From Candidatus Obscuribacterales bacterium (GTDB taxonomy: Bacteria > Cyanobacteriota > Vampirovibrionia > Obscuribacterales > Obscuribacteraceae), in assembly GCA_019746975.1 (NCBI GenBank), contig JAIERK010000032.1:1-35447 (forward strand): a stretch of DNA of 35,447 nt, in the 5' to 3' direction. Positions 1-7,151 of this stretch are shown here, piece by piece; within the stretch, counting starts at the first letter, position 1; every line of letters starts with the position of its first letter. The position numbers were made by a program, and so were the translations under genes. The notes under the pieces are model-generated. The model was not told the DNA's origin, ran no database searches, and saw only the letters and a program-made list of their open reading frames with translations.

Positions 1-257
1 GGGCTGGTCGAAGTATTGTTGGATTGGCTGGAAGTGCCGTTGAGCTGCTGGCTTGGAGTACTGACGGCGGGCTGCGGCGTACCTTCGCCATTCTGTCGCC
101 TTTGTGCGTTTTGCTGGGTGGGATTAGGCAGACTTGGACGGAGCTGACTTGTAGTCTCTTCTTGCGCCGGCTGAGTCTGAGCACATCCATCTTCCTGAAT
201 AGAAAAACAGAGTAGCGATACAACGAATAGAAGTAGGAAATTCTTTTGTTCTGCCAT
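1..257 (-). CDS. Partial secreted protein with Q/S/T/N-rich region (C-terminus off the window)
   Basis: An open frame reads leftward from an ATG at 257 and runs off the window edge, giving 85 visible residues without a stop. The start MAEQKNFLLLFVVSLLCFSI is a short charged end followed by a hydrophobic stretch, consistent with a signal peptide. After it the chain is low-complexity and rich in Gln, Ser, Thr, Asn and Pro, typical of an exported linker-like segment. No domain is visible in the part present and no strong ribosome-binding site precedes the ATG. It lies in the same orientation as the outer-membrane-like gene upstream, with a gap of about 120 bp. Function is unknown. The overlapping plus-strand frame at 24-215 is taken to be a shadow. 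Confidence 0.6.
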   Translation of the reverse strand, partial: MAEQKNFLLLFVVSLLCFSIQEDGCAQTQPAQEETTSQLRPSLPNPTQQNAQRRQNGEGTPQPAVSTPSQQLNGTSSQSNNTSTS

Positions 258-381
258 GACTCTCAGGGTGGGAGACGCACTGGAGGTGGATTTCAGGTAC
301 TCGTGTCAGGCTTCACGCTTGAGGCCAATTATCATACACGGAGGGGAGCCTGAATTTGGCTCGAGGAGCGGAAAAACAACG

Positions 382-1908
382 TTAGTCTATTGACGAAGCT
401 AAGTTGATCAAACTAATGGTGTCGGTGAGTTTAGCGTTGCTCACTTTGTCACCTTCGATAAACCCATGGATCGGCGCAGCTGTGGGCGTGATCGCTTCAG
501 CTGGAGTCGGATCCACATCTGTTGCTGCAACCGGTAAGTCCGATTGGGCTTCCGGAATTGTGGCTTTTTCCAACCAGCTTGTGCTCGGAGGTAAAGTGAA
601 AGAGCCAATCTTCTTCATCGGTTTGAGCGACGAGTCGAGAGTAATAACGCTCAAATCGTCAGGTTCGGCATGCTGCCAAAATCCGATTGGCGCTCCCGGA
701 TCGCCTTTTTGTTTTTTCTTGTCGTCGCCTTCTTTTGGTTGACCAGAACCATCTTGTGGTGTCGTGTTGGTCTCAGGCTCCACAAGTTTTTGTTTGCGAC
801 GCTTTTTCTTGGGCTCCGGCTGCTGGTAGTGTTGCTTGAGCATCTGCATCGTACCGAGGAGCGACGGCTTGTAGGCGCTCATGCGCAAGCCAAAATACAT
901 ACGGAAGTCCATACCGGAAAGTCCCGGGAGGTTGCGGCCGGCCATGTTATAGACCGGCTCTGCACGAGCAAAAGCCTGAAATCCTGGTACTTTTTCCAGC
1001 ACCTGTCTGGCGATTTCGAAATCGAGAATCCACGAGCCGTTGTTGAAGTTGATTCGGGATTGCGACAGTCCTTTTTGAAAGGTATTAAGCATGGTGGCAT
1101 TGGCCGAAAACGACCATTTCCCTCGCTGATTAGCGACGCCCCAGGTGTAGAACGGTGTAATGTTGCGGTTGGGAAGCTCTATGAAATCTGTTGAGCGGAG
1201 CTGAAGTAGCGAGTTGAAATAAGCAACCCATCCTGGTTTTGGATAGTACGATAAGGTCAAGCTGGGCAGGTAATCGAAGACCGGATCTGCTTCTGCCTGC
1301 CAGAGTTCGCGTGCCGTGAATTGAAGTTCGTAACTGAGCTTCTGTCCGATTGATCTAGAGTGCTCTATTCCGATACCAGCTTGGTTGATTGTCGTATTGA
1401 GCGTGTTGTTCTTGAATAACTTGTCTCGAAGTAAAAAGTAGTTGGCGAAGATTCTGGTATTTGGTGTCAACGACCACCCAGCTGTGACGTTAGGCGTGAT
1501 TCTATATACGACGTCTCTTGCGCTGGCGTTCTCTGTCAGACGGTACACTGCGAGCTGACCTTCCGCGTCCAATTCGCCGACGCCGTCTGGAGCAAACTTT
1601 TTGAGAATCGACCGTTTTGTCGGAAACTGAAAGACGTTAGTTTCAATACGGAACGAAGTTTCGGTGGTGGCACTGAAGTAAAAGCGCGCAGGCAGCTTCT
1701 GCCACAAACGGAGCTTCAGGCTCTCTCCCAGCGCCTGTCGTTCGGCTGGCAGAGGCAATGGGACGACGTCCGTGGGTAGAACGGTGCTCGGTCTGCTGCC
1801 GCCAAGCGCATCCTGCGCCATGGCCGGCTGAAGACAGGCCAACACCCCAGCCATTATGGCGATGGCGATTTTCTTAGTTGTATGAGGCTGCCTGATCGAG
1901 TTGTTCAT
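382..1908 (-). CDS. Putative outer-membrane beta-barrel protein with basic C-terminal extension
   Basis: 508 aa. The N-terminus (about residues 1-31, ending PAMAQ-D) is a clear signal peptide. Residues from about 75 to 350 show alternating aromatic/hydrophobic strands (for example NVTAGWSLTPNTRIFANYFL and LPSLTLSYYPKPGWVAYFNS), the pattern of an outer-membrane barrel. After about residue 360 comes a strongly basic patch (KKKRRKQK), then an acidic/Lys-rich and Pro/Thr-rich tail of about 140 residues. That tail is unusual for a barrel, whose last strand normally ends the protein. I cannot name the family. Porin-like or surface-assembly roles are possible. The start was taken at the ATG of MNNSIRQ because the signal peptide begins just after it. 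The Shine-Dalgarno is weak (AGGGAA, rather far upstream). Confidence 0.75.
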   Translation of the reverse strand: MNNSIRQPHTTKKIAIAIMAGVLACLQPAMAQDALGGSRPSTVLPTDVVPLPLPAERQALGESLKLRLWQKLPARFYFSATTETSFRIETNVFQFPTKRSILKKFAPDGVGELDAEGQLAVYRLTENASARDVVYRITPNVTAGWSLTPNTRIFANYFLLRDKLFKNNTLNTTINQAGIGIEHSRSIGQKLSYELQFTARELWQAEADPVFDYLPSLTLSYYPKPGWVAYFNSLLQLRSTDFIELPNRNITPFYTWGVANQRGKWSFSANATMLNTFQKGLSQSRINFNNGSWILDFEIARQVLEKVPGFQAFARAEPVYNMAGRNLPGLSGMDFRMYFGLRMSAYKPSLLGTMQMLKQHYQQPEPKKKRRKQKLVEPETNTTPQDGSGQPKEGDDKKKQKGDPGAPIGFWQHAEPDDLSVITLDSSLKPMKKIGSFTLPPSTSWLEKATIPEAQSDLPVAATDVDPTPAEAITPTAAPIHGFIEGDKVSNAKLTDTISLINLASSID

Positions 1909-2553
1909 TCGACGATGAAAAATTCCCTGCGTGAGTCAGGTTCGAATGGTAATAGAGGTCTCTAGTAAGTCGGACAGAGTTTGAATATCAATAGCCTTGC
2001 TTCGCGAGTCGCTCGATATCGATGTCTGAATTCCTTCCCCATTCCTTGCAAATGCAGTGTAGCACCACATATCGTACCGAGATTATACACAGTCCGGCGA
2101 CCTGCGCTGCGCTCGCAACGCAGGTTTTAACACAGGTAAAGATATGGTGTATGTCAAGTGATGCCGCAAATGGTGCCTATCCTGACTGCATTGCGAGGAG
2201 ATCGCGTGGAGCAGTGATGATTTTGAGTTTATGCTGACGCATTATTGATCTTTTATATAAGACATACCTTTCGTCGTCGAAGCTTTCGGCTCGGCTCGGC
2301 TTGTGTATGGTGCGGTATCGACAATAGCAATACCTCTTGACGATATGTCTCTTGAAAACTTTTCTAAACTCTGAATGTAGACTGTTTTAGAGCCTCATGA
2401 TATCGTCATTGAGCGGTTTGGATTTGAGCGTGTTACTGCACGTTCGAAAATAGTTGTAGCTTGAACAACGACCGGTCAGTGAATTCTTTGACTACGAATT
2501 GTTGGCAATATCGCCATTCTCTCGTGGTCTACGGGCTTAGAGGAGTATGTGGA
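1909..2553. other. Long divergent intergenic region
   Basis: About 645 bp separate two divergently oriented exported-protein genes, so promoters for both should lie here. A 71-codon frame at 2022-2237 has no ribosome-binding site or recognisable protein character and I do not call it. The stretch holds a stable GC-rich hairpin with a T-run (listed separately at 2100-2128). A possible -35 TTGACG sits at 2337-2342 without a convincing -10. No other gene is visible. Confidence 0.5.
2100..2128 (+). terminator. Terminator-like hairpin without an upstream gene
   Basis: ACCTGCG at 2100-2106 pairs with CGCAGGT at 2119-2125. The inner bases TGC/GCA extend the stem across one mismatch, and the run TTTT follows. 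The T-run lies on the plus side, so it would end a plus-strand transcript. No plus-strand gene lies upstream in the window except the unconvincing small frame at 2022, so it could end a small RNA, block antisense read-through, or be an attenuator for the gene at 2554. Confidence 0.45.
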
Positions 2554-3204
2554 ATGAATAGCGAAGTATTCAGCGGTAAAGCCTCAAATTACATTGTTGC
2601 AGCGCTCCTGGCAGGATCTGTTCTGCTGATTGGCGAAAGCGCAGTGGCTAATGATGGCTCATTTCGCGACTTCAAGGCGATGAACCCCGGACTGGACAAG
2701 GGTGCGCTACGCCAGCTCTGGAATGGTAGCGCCAGCGGTGGTGGTACCGGATTTAGTGTTGGTTTTGTGATGCCATCTATAGGCGCCGCTTCCCACGTAG
2801 CCCCTGTCCCGACTCCGGATCCTGGCAGAGGCGCCAATATCGGGGCTGGTAGTTTCCGCGATTTTAAGGATATGAATCCCGGCATTGATAACACCACGTT
2901 GAGGCAGATATACAACGGTGGCAGACCAGGACCAGAAGGGGCGATTGGAATCGGGCTGATCAACGCACCGGCCAGTACGGGCGTTGATACAAGAAATCAG
3001 ATCAGTCTGGCCGAGTTCAAAGATATTAATCCTGGTCTGGATCGTAAGACCGTCAAACAAATGTATCGGCACCTCAAGTCCAATGAAGGTGGAGTCACCA
3101 TCGGTATCATTCCGACAACCGGTCGATTCTCCAATCCGCACGTTGACCCGTCGACGACCGGCTTGAGTTCTTTCGGTACGATCAATGTAAATACCGGCAG
3201 ATAG
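2554..3204 (+). CDS. Secreted protein with three FKxxNPGxD repeats
   Basis: 216 aa from an ATG at 2554, preceded by AGAGGAG about ten bases upstream. An upstream TTG at 2461 keeps the frame open but lacks such a site. Residues 1-32 look like a signal peptide (hydrophobic IVAALLAGSVLLIG, then ESAVA-ND). The mature part has three copies of a roughly 23-residue repeat at residues 36-58, 100-122 and 151-173. The pattern is S-[FL]-x-x-F-K-x-[MI]-N-P-G-[LI]-D-x-x-x-[LV]-[RK]-Q-[LIM]-[WY]. Each copy is followed within about 20 residues by a Gly-rich strand-like motif (GFSVGFVMP, AIGIGLINAP, VTIGIIPTTG). Gly/Pro-rich linkers join them. I do not recognise the family. The repeat could be a small helical module binding a surface partner, but that is inference. 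A strong terminator follows directly. Confidence 0.8.
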   Translation: MNSEVFSGKASNYIVAALLAGSVLLIGESAVANDGSFRDFKAMNPGLDKGALRQLWNGSASGGGTGFSVGFVMPSIGAASHVAPVPTPDPGRGANIGAGSFRDFKDMNPGIDNTTLRQIYNGGRPGPEGAIGIGLINAPASTGVDTRNQISLAEFKDINPGLDRKTVKQMYRHLKSNEGGVTIGIIPTTGRFSNPHVDPSTTGLSSFGTINVNTGR

Positions 3205-3226
3205 GCCATCGCAAGAAATAACACTT

Positions 3227-3258
3227 GAGGCTTGCCCGAAGGCAAGCCTCTTTGCTTT
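3227..3258 (+). terminator. Rho-independent terminator
   Basis: A perfect 10-bp stem, GAGGCTTGCC (3227-3236) with GGCAAGCCTC (3241-3250), is closed by a CGAA tetraloop and followed by the T-rich run TTTGCTTT. It lies 22 bp after the stop of the repeat protein and clearly ends that transcript. Confidence 0.9.
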
Positions 3259-3786
3259 GGGGAACATTGCTGTTGCGAAGAATCGGACGCACATCCGAAC
3301 AACAATAAGGGTGCAACCAGTTAGTGTCTTAGCTAGATGCCGACTGATTGAACTGACAAGTATCCTGGCACTGCTGCTGGCGAGTACGGTTCATAAGCGG
3401 AGTTAGAGATCCGCTGCGCGTGGGACGATTGACTGATGAATTCTTCAGTCGTTCATTGCAGTTTTCCCGTCTTGAGCCAGTTGCTTATATCTTCGACTAC
3501 CAGTCTCGTATCAGGCTAAAGTTATCTGGAGATTTGCCCGCAGAGGGCACTCGGGAATGACCTTTGGTATTGGCTGTCAGCTGGCAGTACTTGCCAGCCA
3601 GGTAGCCACTCTTCCCGCAAAAAACCGCTATGAATTTATGCCAGCGCATGATGACACCGGACCTCTATGTGACTACAAAGAGCACAGGGTACTCGGTCGA
3701 CGCCGGTTTGCCAAGGAAAATCTACGGTAATAATGTGATGGAAGCGTGAAGATCGGCTCTCTGCCGAATCGGGTTGCTGGAAAACA
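3259..3786. other. Intergenic region, no gene seen
   Basis: About 528 bp between the terminator of the repeat protein and the stop of the convergent small membrane protein. The 73-codon minus frame at 3636-3857 overlaps that gene and reads as non-protein-like. I see no RNA gene, repeat or clear promoter here. Confidence 0.45.
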
Positions 3787-4227
3787 TTATCGTTGGCAGT
3801 AGCGATCCGTTGGATTGATTGAAAGGGCAAACCAGGTCCCTCCGAAGAGAATTGCACTCAGGAGCAGTCCCATCCAGGTCGCTTGCACTAGTGAAAACAT
3901 CCAGACGAAGAATGACGTCGTCGTCGTTGGGTACTCCGTCCAGGCGACGAAGCCAAACACGAGCGGGATTGAAATAACGGTGCTCAGGAATTCACTGTTG
4001 CCGTATCCACTTGCTCGCCTTAACGGGCTGAGAGGGCGCGCCTCCAGAGCTTGAGGTCTGATGCCTTTCATGTAATACGGGGTTGCCTCTAATTGCTTGT
4101 ATTGCTGCGTCGGCTGGGCTTTGGGTGTGGTTCTTGGTTGTGTTCTGTTCCATCGTCTGAAGGCATCGAAGTTGTCGCCGGTTGTGCAGCCTTGACGGGT
4201 GGTTTGCGAGTATATGGTGTTGTTCAT
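3787..4227 (-). CDS. Small membrane protein with two hydrophobic segments
   Basis: 146 aa from the ATG at 4227. A TTG at 4245 would add six residues, but neither start has a good ribosome-binding site. Residues 1-78 are polar, rich in Thr, Gln, Arg and Pro, and look disordered. Residues about 80-96 and 105-137 are hydrophobic and should form two or three membrane helices, with an Arg-containing C-terminal end. That is a cytoplasmic-tail-plus-hairpin layout. No family is recognised. It stands alone, convergent with the repeat-protein gene and divergent from the gene at 4622. Confidence 0.6.
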   Translation of the reverse strand: MNNTIYSQTTRQGCTTGDNFDAFRRWNRTQPRTTPKAQPTQQYKQLEATPYYMKGIRPQALEARPLSPLRRASGYGNSEFLSTVISIPLVFGFVAWTEYPTTTTSFFVWMFSLVQATWMGLLLSAILFGGTWFALSINPTDRYCQR

Positions 4228-4621
4228 AGTATTATGACGAGTCAATCAGGAAGTGCCAAAGTACAACTGCAAGACGAATGTAACTTCGATGCAGTGGATT
4301 AATCGATTCGATAACGCTAATTTAGCACTTCATTCTTGACATCCGGGCTGGTTTAACAATCGTTTTGCTTTTGATTGGATGCCATATCCATGCCTTTTGA
4401 TGGTTAGGTGAAAAACTCACCGAGCATATGGCTCCACAGGCGGCTCAAAAGTGCAATAGGTGGGGCGTAACTGCCTAATCTCCGACAGTTCGATCGAGAA
4501 GCGACAGTGTTTAATCAACAGCTGAAGGGTCCTAGGCGGCAGAACTGACCAGGGGTATTGACGACCGACAAAATTCCGGGATGATGTTCACATAAGTAAC
4601 TATTAAAAGGGTCGTTGCGAG
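4228..4621. other. Divergent intergenic region
   Basis: About 394 bp between two divergently oriented small membrane-protein genes, so it must hold both promoters. A TTGACG at 4558-4563 could be a -35 for the plus-strand gene, but no good -10 stands 16-18 bp after it. No coding frame or RNA structure is convincing here. Confidence 0.4.
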
Positions 4622-5197
4622 ATGTCCGACGGACAATCTGAAAACGCTCAAGCGATCGAGGGATCAAAAGGCACTCCCTGGGCAAAGCAAGAGCTCAATC
4701 CTAATCTCGCTTCGGTCGGAAAACATGCGACGTTGATTACGGTGTTGGCGTCCTTTCCCATTGCTGCGTTTGGTTTTTTCCTTGCCTCGTTCTTCGGTCT
4801 TTCCGGCATCGGATTAGTTGCTGGGCTGGCTCTGGCAGTCTGTTGGATCACCTATCGTAGTCGGCTGAAGAGTTGGTATCGCTACGCCAGCTGGGTCTTC
4901 GAACGTGAACAGACCATCGATTGTGCTATCGAGCTTATCTCTGCTGGCGAGCTGGACAAGCCGTACATAAGAGTTATCAGAGACAACCGCATGACGAGAC
5001 TTTACGAGACGCGTGTCTTCAAGATAGTGCATGGTGACCTCAAGGCGCTTTTCAGTGCAGAAGGAATGCCACCTGGAAGCAGCATTGAATATGACTGCTT
5101 TGCATACTATGACCGGAGTGGCAGTGGAGACGCTTTTGTTTTCGATATAAATGGAAGCTTGATCTGGTGCCGGGCCAGTCGCGGCCGCGGTATCTAA
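4622..5197 (+). CDS. Membrane protein of unknown function
   Basis: 191 aa. A polar N-terminus (residues 1-33) leads into two hydrophobic segments at about 36-58 and 60-77, a helical hairpin. Then follows a basic loop (TYRSRLKSWYRYASW) and a soluble C-terminal domain of about 100 residues that is mixed alpha/beta in character, ending in a basic RASRGRGI. The ATG at 4622 is preceded by a weak GCGAG. No catalytic motif is visible. Both ends of the chain probably face the cytoplasm. The coding assignment rests on frame length, the clean membrane pattern and a balanced amino-acid composition. Function unknown. Confidence 0.7.
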   Translation: MSDGQSENAQAIEGSKGTPWAKQELNPNLASVGKHATLITVLASFPIAAFGFFLASFFGLSGIGLVAGLALAVCWITYRSRLKSWYRYASWVFEREQTIDCAIELISAGELDKPYIRVIRDNRMTRLYETRVFKIVHGDLKALFSAEGMPPGSSIEYDCFAYYDRSGSGDAFVFDINGSLIWCRASRGRGI

Positions 5198-5405
5198 GTT
5201 GCGAGTTCTTCAAACAGAGGTTCGCGCGTGGATTCCCGCGAGTCTGCCCATTGTTGTACGCGAATTCATCGGCATTAATTTCCATCCGGAGTGTGGGCTA
5301 GGGGACAACAAGGCTACTTCACTTAACGCGTCGTTGCGGCAACAAAGTAAATAGAGAAAAAAGGCTCTAAATCAAGAGGAAGACTTTATACCGGACTCGA
5401 TTGCG

Positions 5406-5876
5406 TTATTTGTTAAGGTACATCATCCCGAACGCAGCAGCCACCATAAGGGACGAGCTGCCCAGGTAGAGTAAGGCTGTTTTCTTCGATGGAAATGCTT
5501 CGTTGATGACCCAGTAGGAAATGGTTTTCACGATTGCGATTGTTATCGCTAATAATACGGAGCAAAGAATCCATGCTACTTGAGACCCTTCCTCCTGTGT
5601 AAGAAATGCCGTAAAGGAAAACCAGATGCTCGGATAGGCGAGCACTACAGATAGTATCACTGTCAAAAGAATTCTCATCGGCTTTATAGCAGCAATGCGA
5701 AGAATCAGAAAATCGACGCTCAATCCGGTAACCCAGGGCGCCGGGTTGCCGACGAGCGTTGCTACAAGGGCGAGAGGACCCGAAACTTTTTGCGGCAAAC
5801 CAGCTGCCATCGCTGCTTGCTGCAGTACGACGAAAAGACAAAGGCTAGCGATTAGTAATTTCTTTGATGGCACCAT
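5406..5876 (-). CDS. Polytopic membrane protein of unknown function
   Basis: 156 aa. The ATG at 5876 has AGGA six bases upstream. The chain is almost entirely hydrophobic, with about four segments: residues 7-25 (which could also be a cleavable signal ending AAMA-AG), about 52-82, 98-120 and 133-153. A lysine-rich loop (EAFPSKKTA) comes before the last one. No signature residues are seen. It is single-gene and divergent from the peroxiredoxin-like gene at 6107. The overlapping minus frame 5413-5841 is a shadow. Confidence 0.7.
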   Translation of the reverse strand: MVPSKKLLIASLCLFVVLQQAAMAAGLPQKVSGPLALVATLVGNPAPWVTGLSVDFLILRIAAIKPMRILLTVILSVVLAYPSIWFSFTAFLTQEEGSQVAWILCSVLLAITIAIVKTISYWVINEAFPSKKTALLYLGSSSLMVAAAFGMMYLNK

Positions 5877-6055
5877 GATCCTGAAATCTCAATCAGTCTT
5901 GATTCGGGTAAACGTTATCACCCAACGATGGACAACCTACTCTATACCCAACAATTTAGAAGCACTAATCAATCTTGATGACCAGGCAATATCAAATCCA
6001 GCGCTGACAATTTTGTGCGGAATTGATTGTCCGATGAAGACCCGCGCGAATAGCC

Positions 6056-6074
6056 TGACATGACAGTCATGTCA
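6056..6074. promoter_or_regulatory. Perfect 19-bp palindrome, candidate operator
   Basis: TGACATGAC and GTCATGTCA are exact inverted copies around a single central A. The site sits 33 bp before the start of the peroxiredoxin-like gene. A possible -10 TAGAAT (6081-6086) lies just downstream, and ATGACA (6060-6065) inside the palindrome could serve as the -35. A dimeric repressor or activator binding there would directly gate the promoter. Which regulator binds is not visible. Confidence 0.6.
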
Positions 6075-6106
6075 ATAGAGTAGAATGTTCGCGGAGGGCA
6101 ATAATA

Positions 6107-6586
6107 ATGGTCGCACTCATAGAAGGCACAAGAGCGCCTGAGATTCACTTGCGCGATTTGCAAGGCGACGATCACTCCGTGCACGCAGCCGTCAACGGCA
6201 AGAAGCACGCAGTAGTCGCATTCTTCAAGGAAGGGTGTCCGGTCTGCCAGCTGACAGCTCCATTCTTAGAGCGGCTGCATCTTAAGCATCCGGAATTGCC
6301 AATCTTTGGTGTGTCGCAGGATGATTCGGAAAGCACGAGAGAGTTTGTCAGCATGTATGGGCTGAGCTTCCCTGTGTTGCTTGACGAAGCTTTACAAAGT
6401 ACGGTCGATTATGACCTCAGTAATGTTCCTTCCATATTTCTAATTGGACAGGACCTGACCATCGAGCAAACAATCGTTGGGTTCGTCAAAGACGATCTGG
6501 AGAGCCTGCACACGATAGTCGGCAGCGAGACCGGTACGGCCTTGTTCACCGATGCTGATGAGGTGCCTGCTTTCAGACCTGGCTGA
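6107..6586 (+). CDS. Peroxiredoxin/TlpA-like thioredoxin-fold protein (AhpC/TSA superfamily)
   Basis: 159 aa, cytoplasmic because no signal peptide is present. The start is fixed by GGAGGG at 6093-6098. The chain follows the AhpC/TSA-Redoxin layout: an N-terminal strand pair (GTRAPEIHLRDLQGDD), strand AVVAFFKEGCPVC with Cys44 and Cys47, helix, strand IFGVSQDD, the SFPVLLD segment, and a cis-Pro region NVPSIFLI (Pro108). The CPVC pair resembles TlpA/ResA thiol-disulfide proteins more than a classic peroxiredoxin, where the peroxidatic Cys sits in PxxxTxxC. Likely role is thiol redox or peroxide handling in the cytoplasm. It is followed by a DUF4149-like gene 44 bp on and then treZ. The palindrome just upstream suggests regulated expression. 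Confidence 0.8.
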   Translation: MVALIEGTRAPEIHLRDLQGDDHSVHAAVNGKKHAVVAFFKEGCPVCQLTAPFLERLHLKHPELPIFGVSQDDSESTREFVSMYGLSFPVLLDEALQSTVDYDLSNVPSIFLIGQDLTIEQTIVGFVKDDLESLHTIVGSETGTALFTDADEVPAFRPG

Positions 6587-6599
6587 GGCGCGAATCGTC

Positions 6600-6616
6600 C
6601 GACTCAGGCTGAGTCG
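6600..6616. promoter_or_regulatory. Perfect 17-bp inverted repeat between two genes
   Basis: CGACTCAG (6600-6607) is mirrored by CTGAGTCG (6609-6616) around one base. It starts 13 bp after the peroxiredoxin-like stop and ends 14 bp before the next start. No T-run follows, so a simple terminator is unlikely. It could be an operator or an mRNA hairpin near the ribosome-binding site of the next gene. Confidence 0.4.
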
Positions 6617-6630
6617 AACTAAAAGAGAAA

Positions 6631-7140
6631 GTGAGAATTATGCGGAAAATTAGCGAGATCTTGCGTTTAGTGTCGTTGTCCGTGCTTTTCGGTGGATCAG
6701 CGGCGGTTGTCTTTGTTGCCGTTGTTCTGGTTAAATCTCAGACTGCGCAGGGGGTAGAACAGAGTGTTGCTGCGGCTCAGAACGCGCCGGCCTTCATCGA
6801 GTTTGCAAAAGTGGTGGCGGGTGCGGCGGTCGTCCTCCTCATTGCAGAGGGGCTCGCGCTGAACGACAGTCTCAAGGAAAAGGCAAAACTCACGTATGCG
6901 CGTCTCGGCGCCGTACTAGTATGTGTTGCGACGGCGTTTGTTTTTTCCTTCGTGATTGTGCCGCCTATGAAAGAGCTGCAGCCGCTTATGAAGACCGATC
7001 AGTCGAAAGCTGAGGAGTTTCACAAGCTGCACAATGTCTCGCGAGGTGTTTTTGGTGCGACAATCCTGTTCGCGCTTTTGTCGTTAATCCTGCCAGTCTG
7101 TGCCACTAGAAGTGGTGCAGCTTACTCGACCAATAATTAG
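6631..7140 (+). CDS. DUF4149 (TMEM205-like) membrane protein
   Basis: 169 aa if the GTG at 6631 is used. An ATG at 6640 is nearly as good, and both sit behind AAAAGAGAAAG. Four hydrophobic segments are visible at about residues 13-34, 59-75, 91-110 and 139-156. Between the third and fourth lies VPPMKEL...FHKLHNVSRGVFGATIL, which matches my memory of the DUF4149/TMEM205 pattern of an F-x-x-LH-x-x-S motif entering the last helix. The biochemical function of this family is not established. It ends 11 bp before treZ, so the two are probably co-transcribed. Confidence 0.7.
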   Translation: MRIMRKISEILRLVSLSVLFGGSAAVVFVAVVLVKSQTAQGVEQSVAAAQNAPAFIEFAKVVAGAAVVLLIAEGLALNDSLKEKAKLTYARLGAVLVCVATAFVFSFVIVPPMKELQPLMKTDQSKAEEFHKLHNVSRGVFGATILFALLSLILPVCATRSGAAYSTNN

Positions 7141-7151
7141 AGGTTTTTTCA

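Noticed and set aside
404..1194. Plus-strand ORFs at 404-742 and 670-1194
   Set aside because: Both are antisense to the 508-aa protein, which has a clean signal peptide and beta-strand pattern.
1940..1965. GGTTCGAAT resembling a tRNA T-loop
   Set aside because: No acceptor stem, anticodon arm or CCA-side pairing could be built around it.
2022..2237. 71-codon plus-strand ORF in the divergent gap
   Set aside because: It has no ribosome-binding site, no membrane or domain pattern, and contains the terminator-like hairpin inside its frame.
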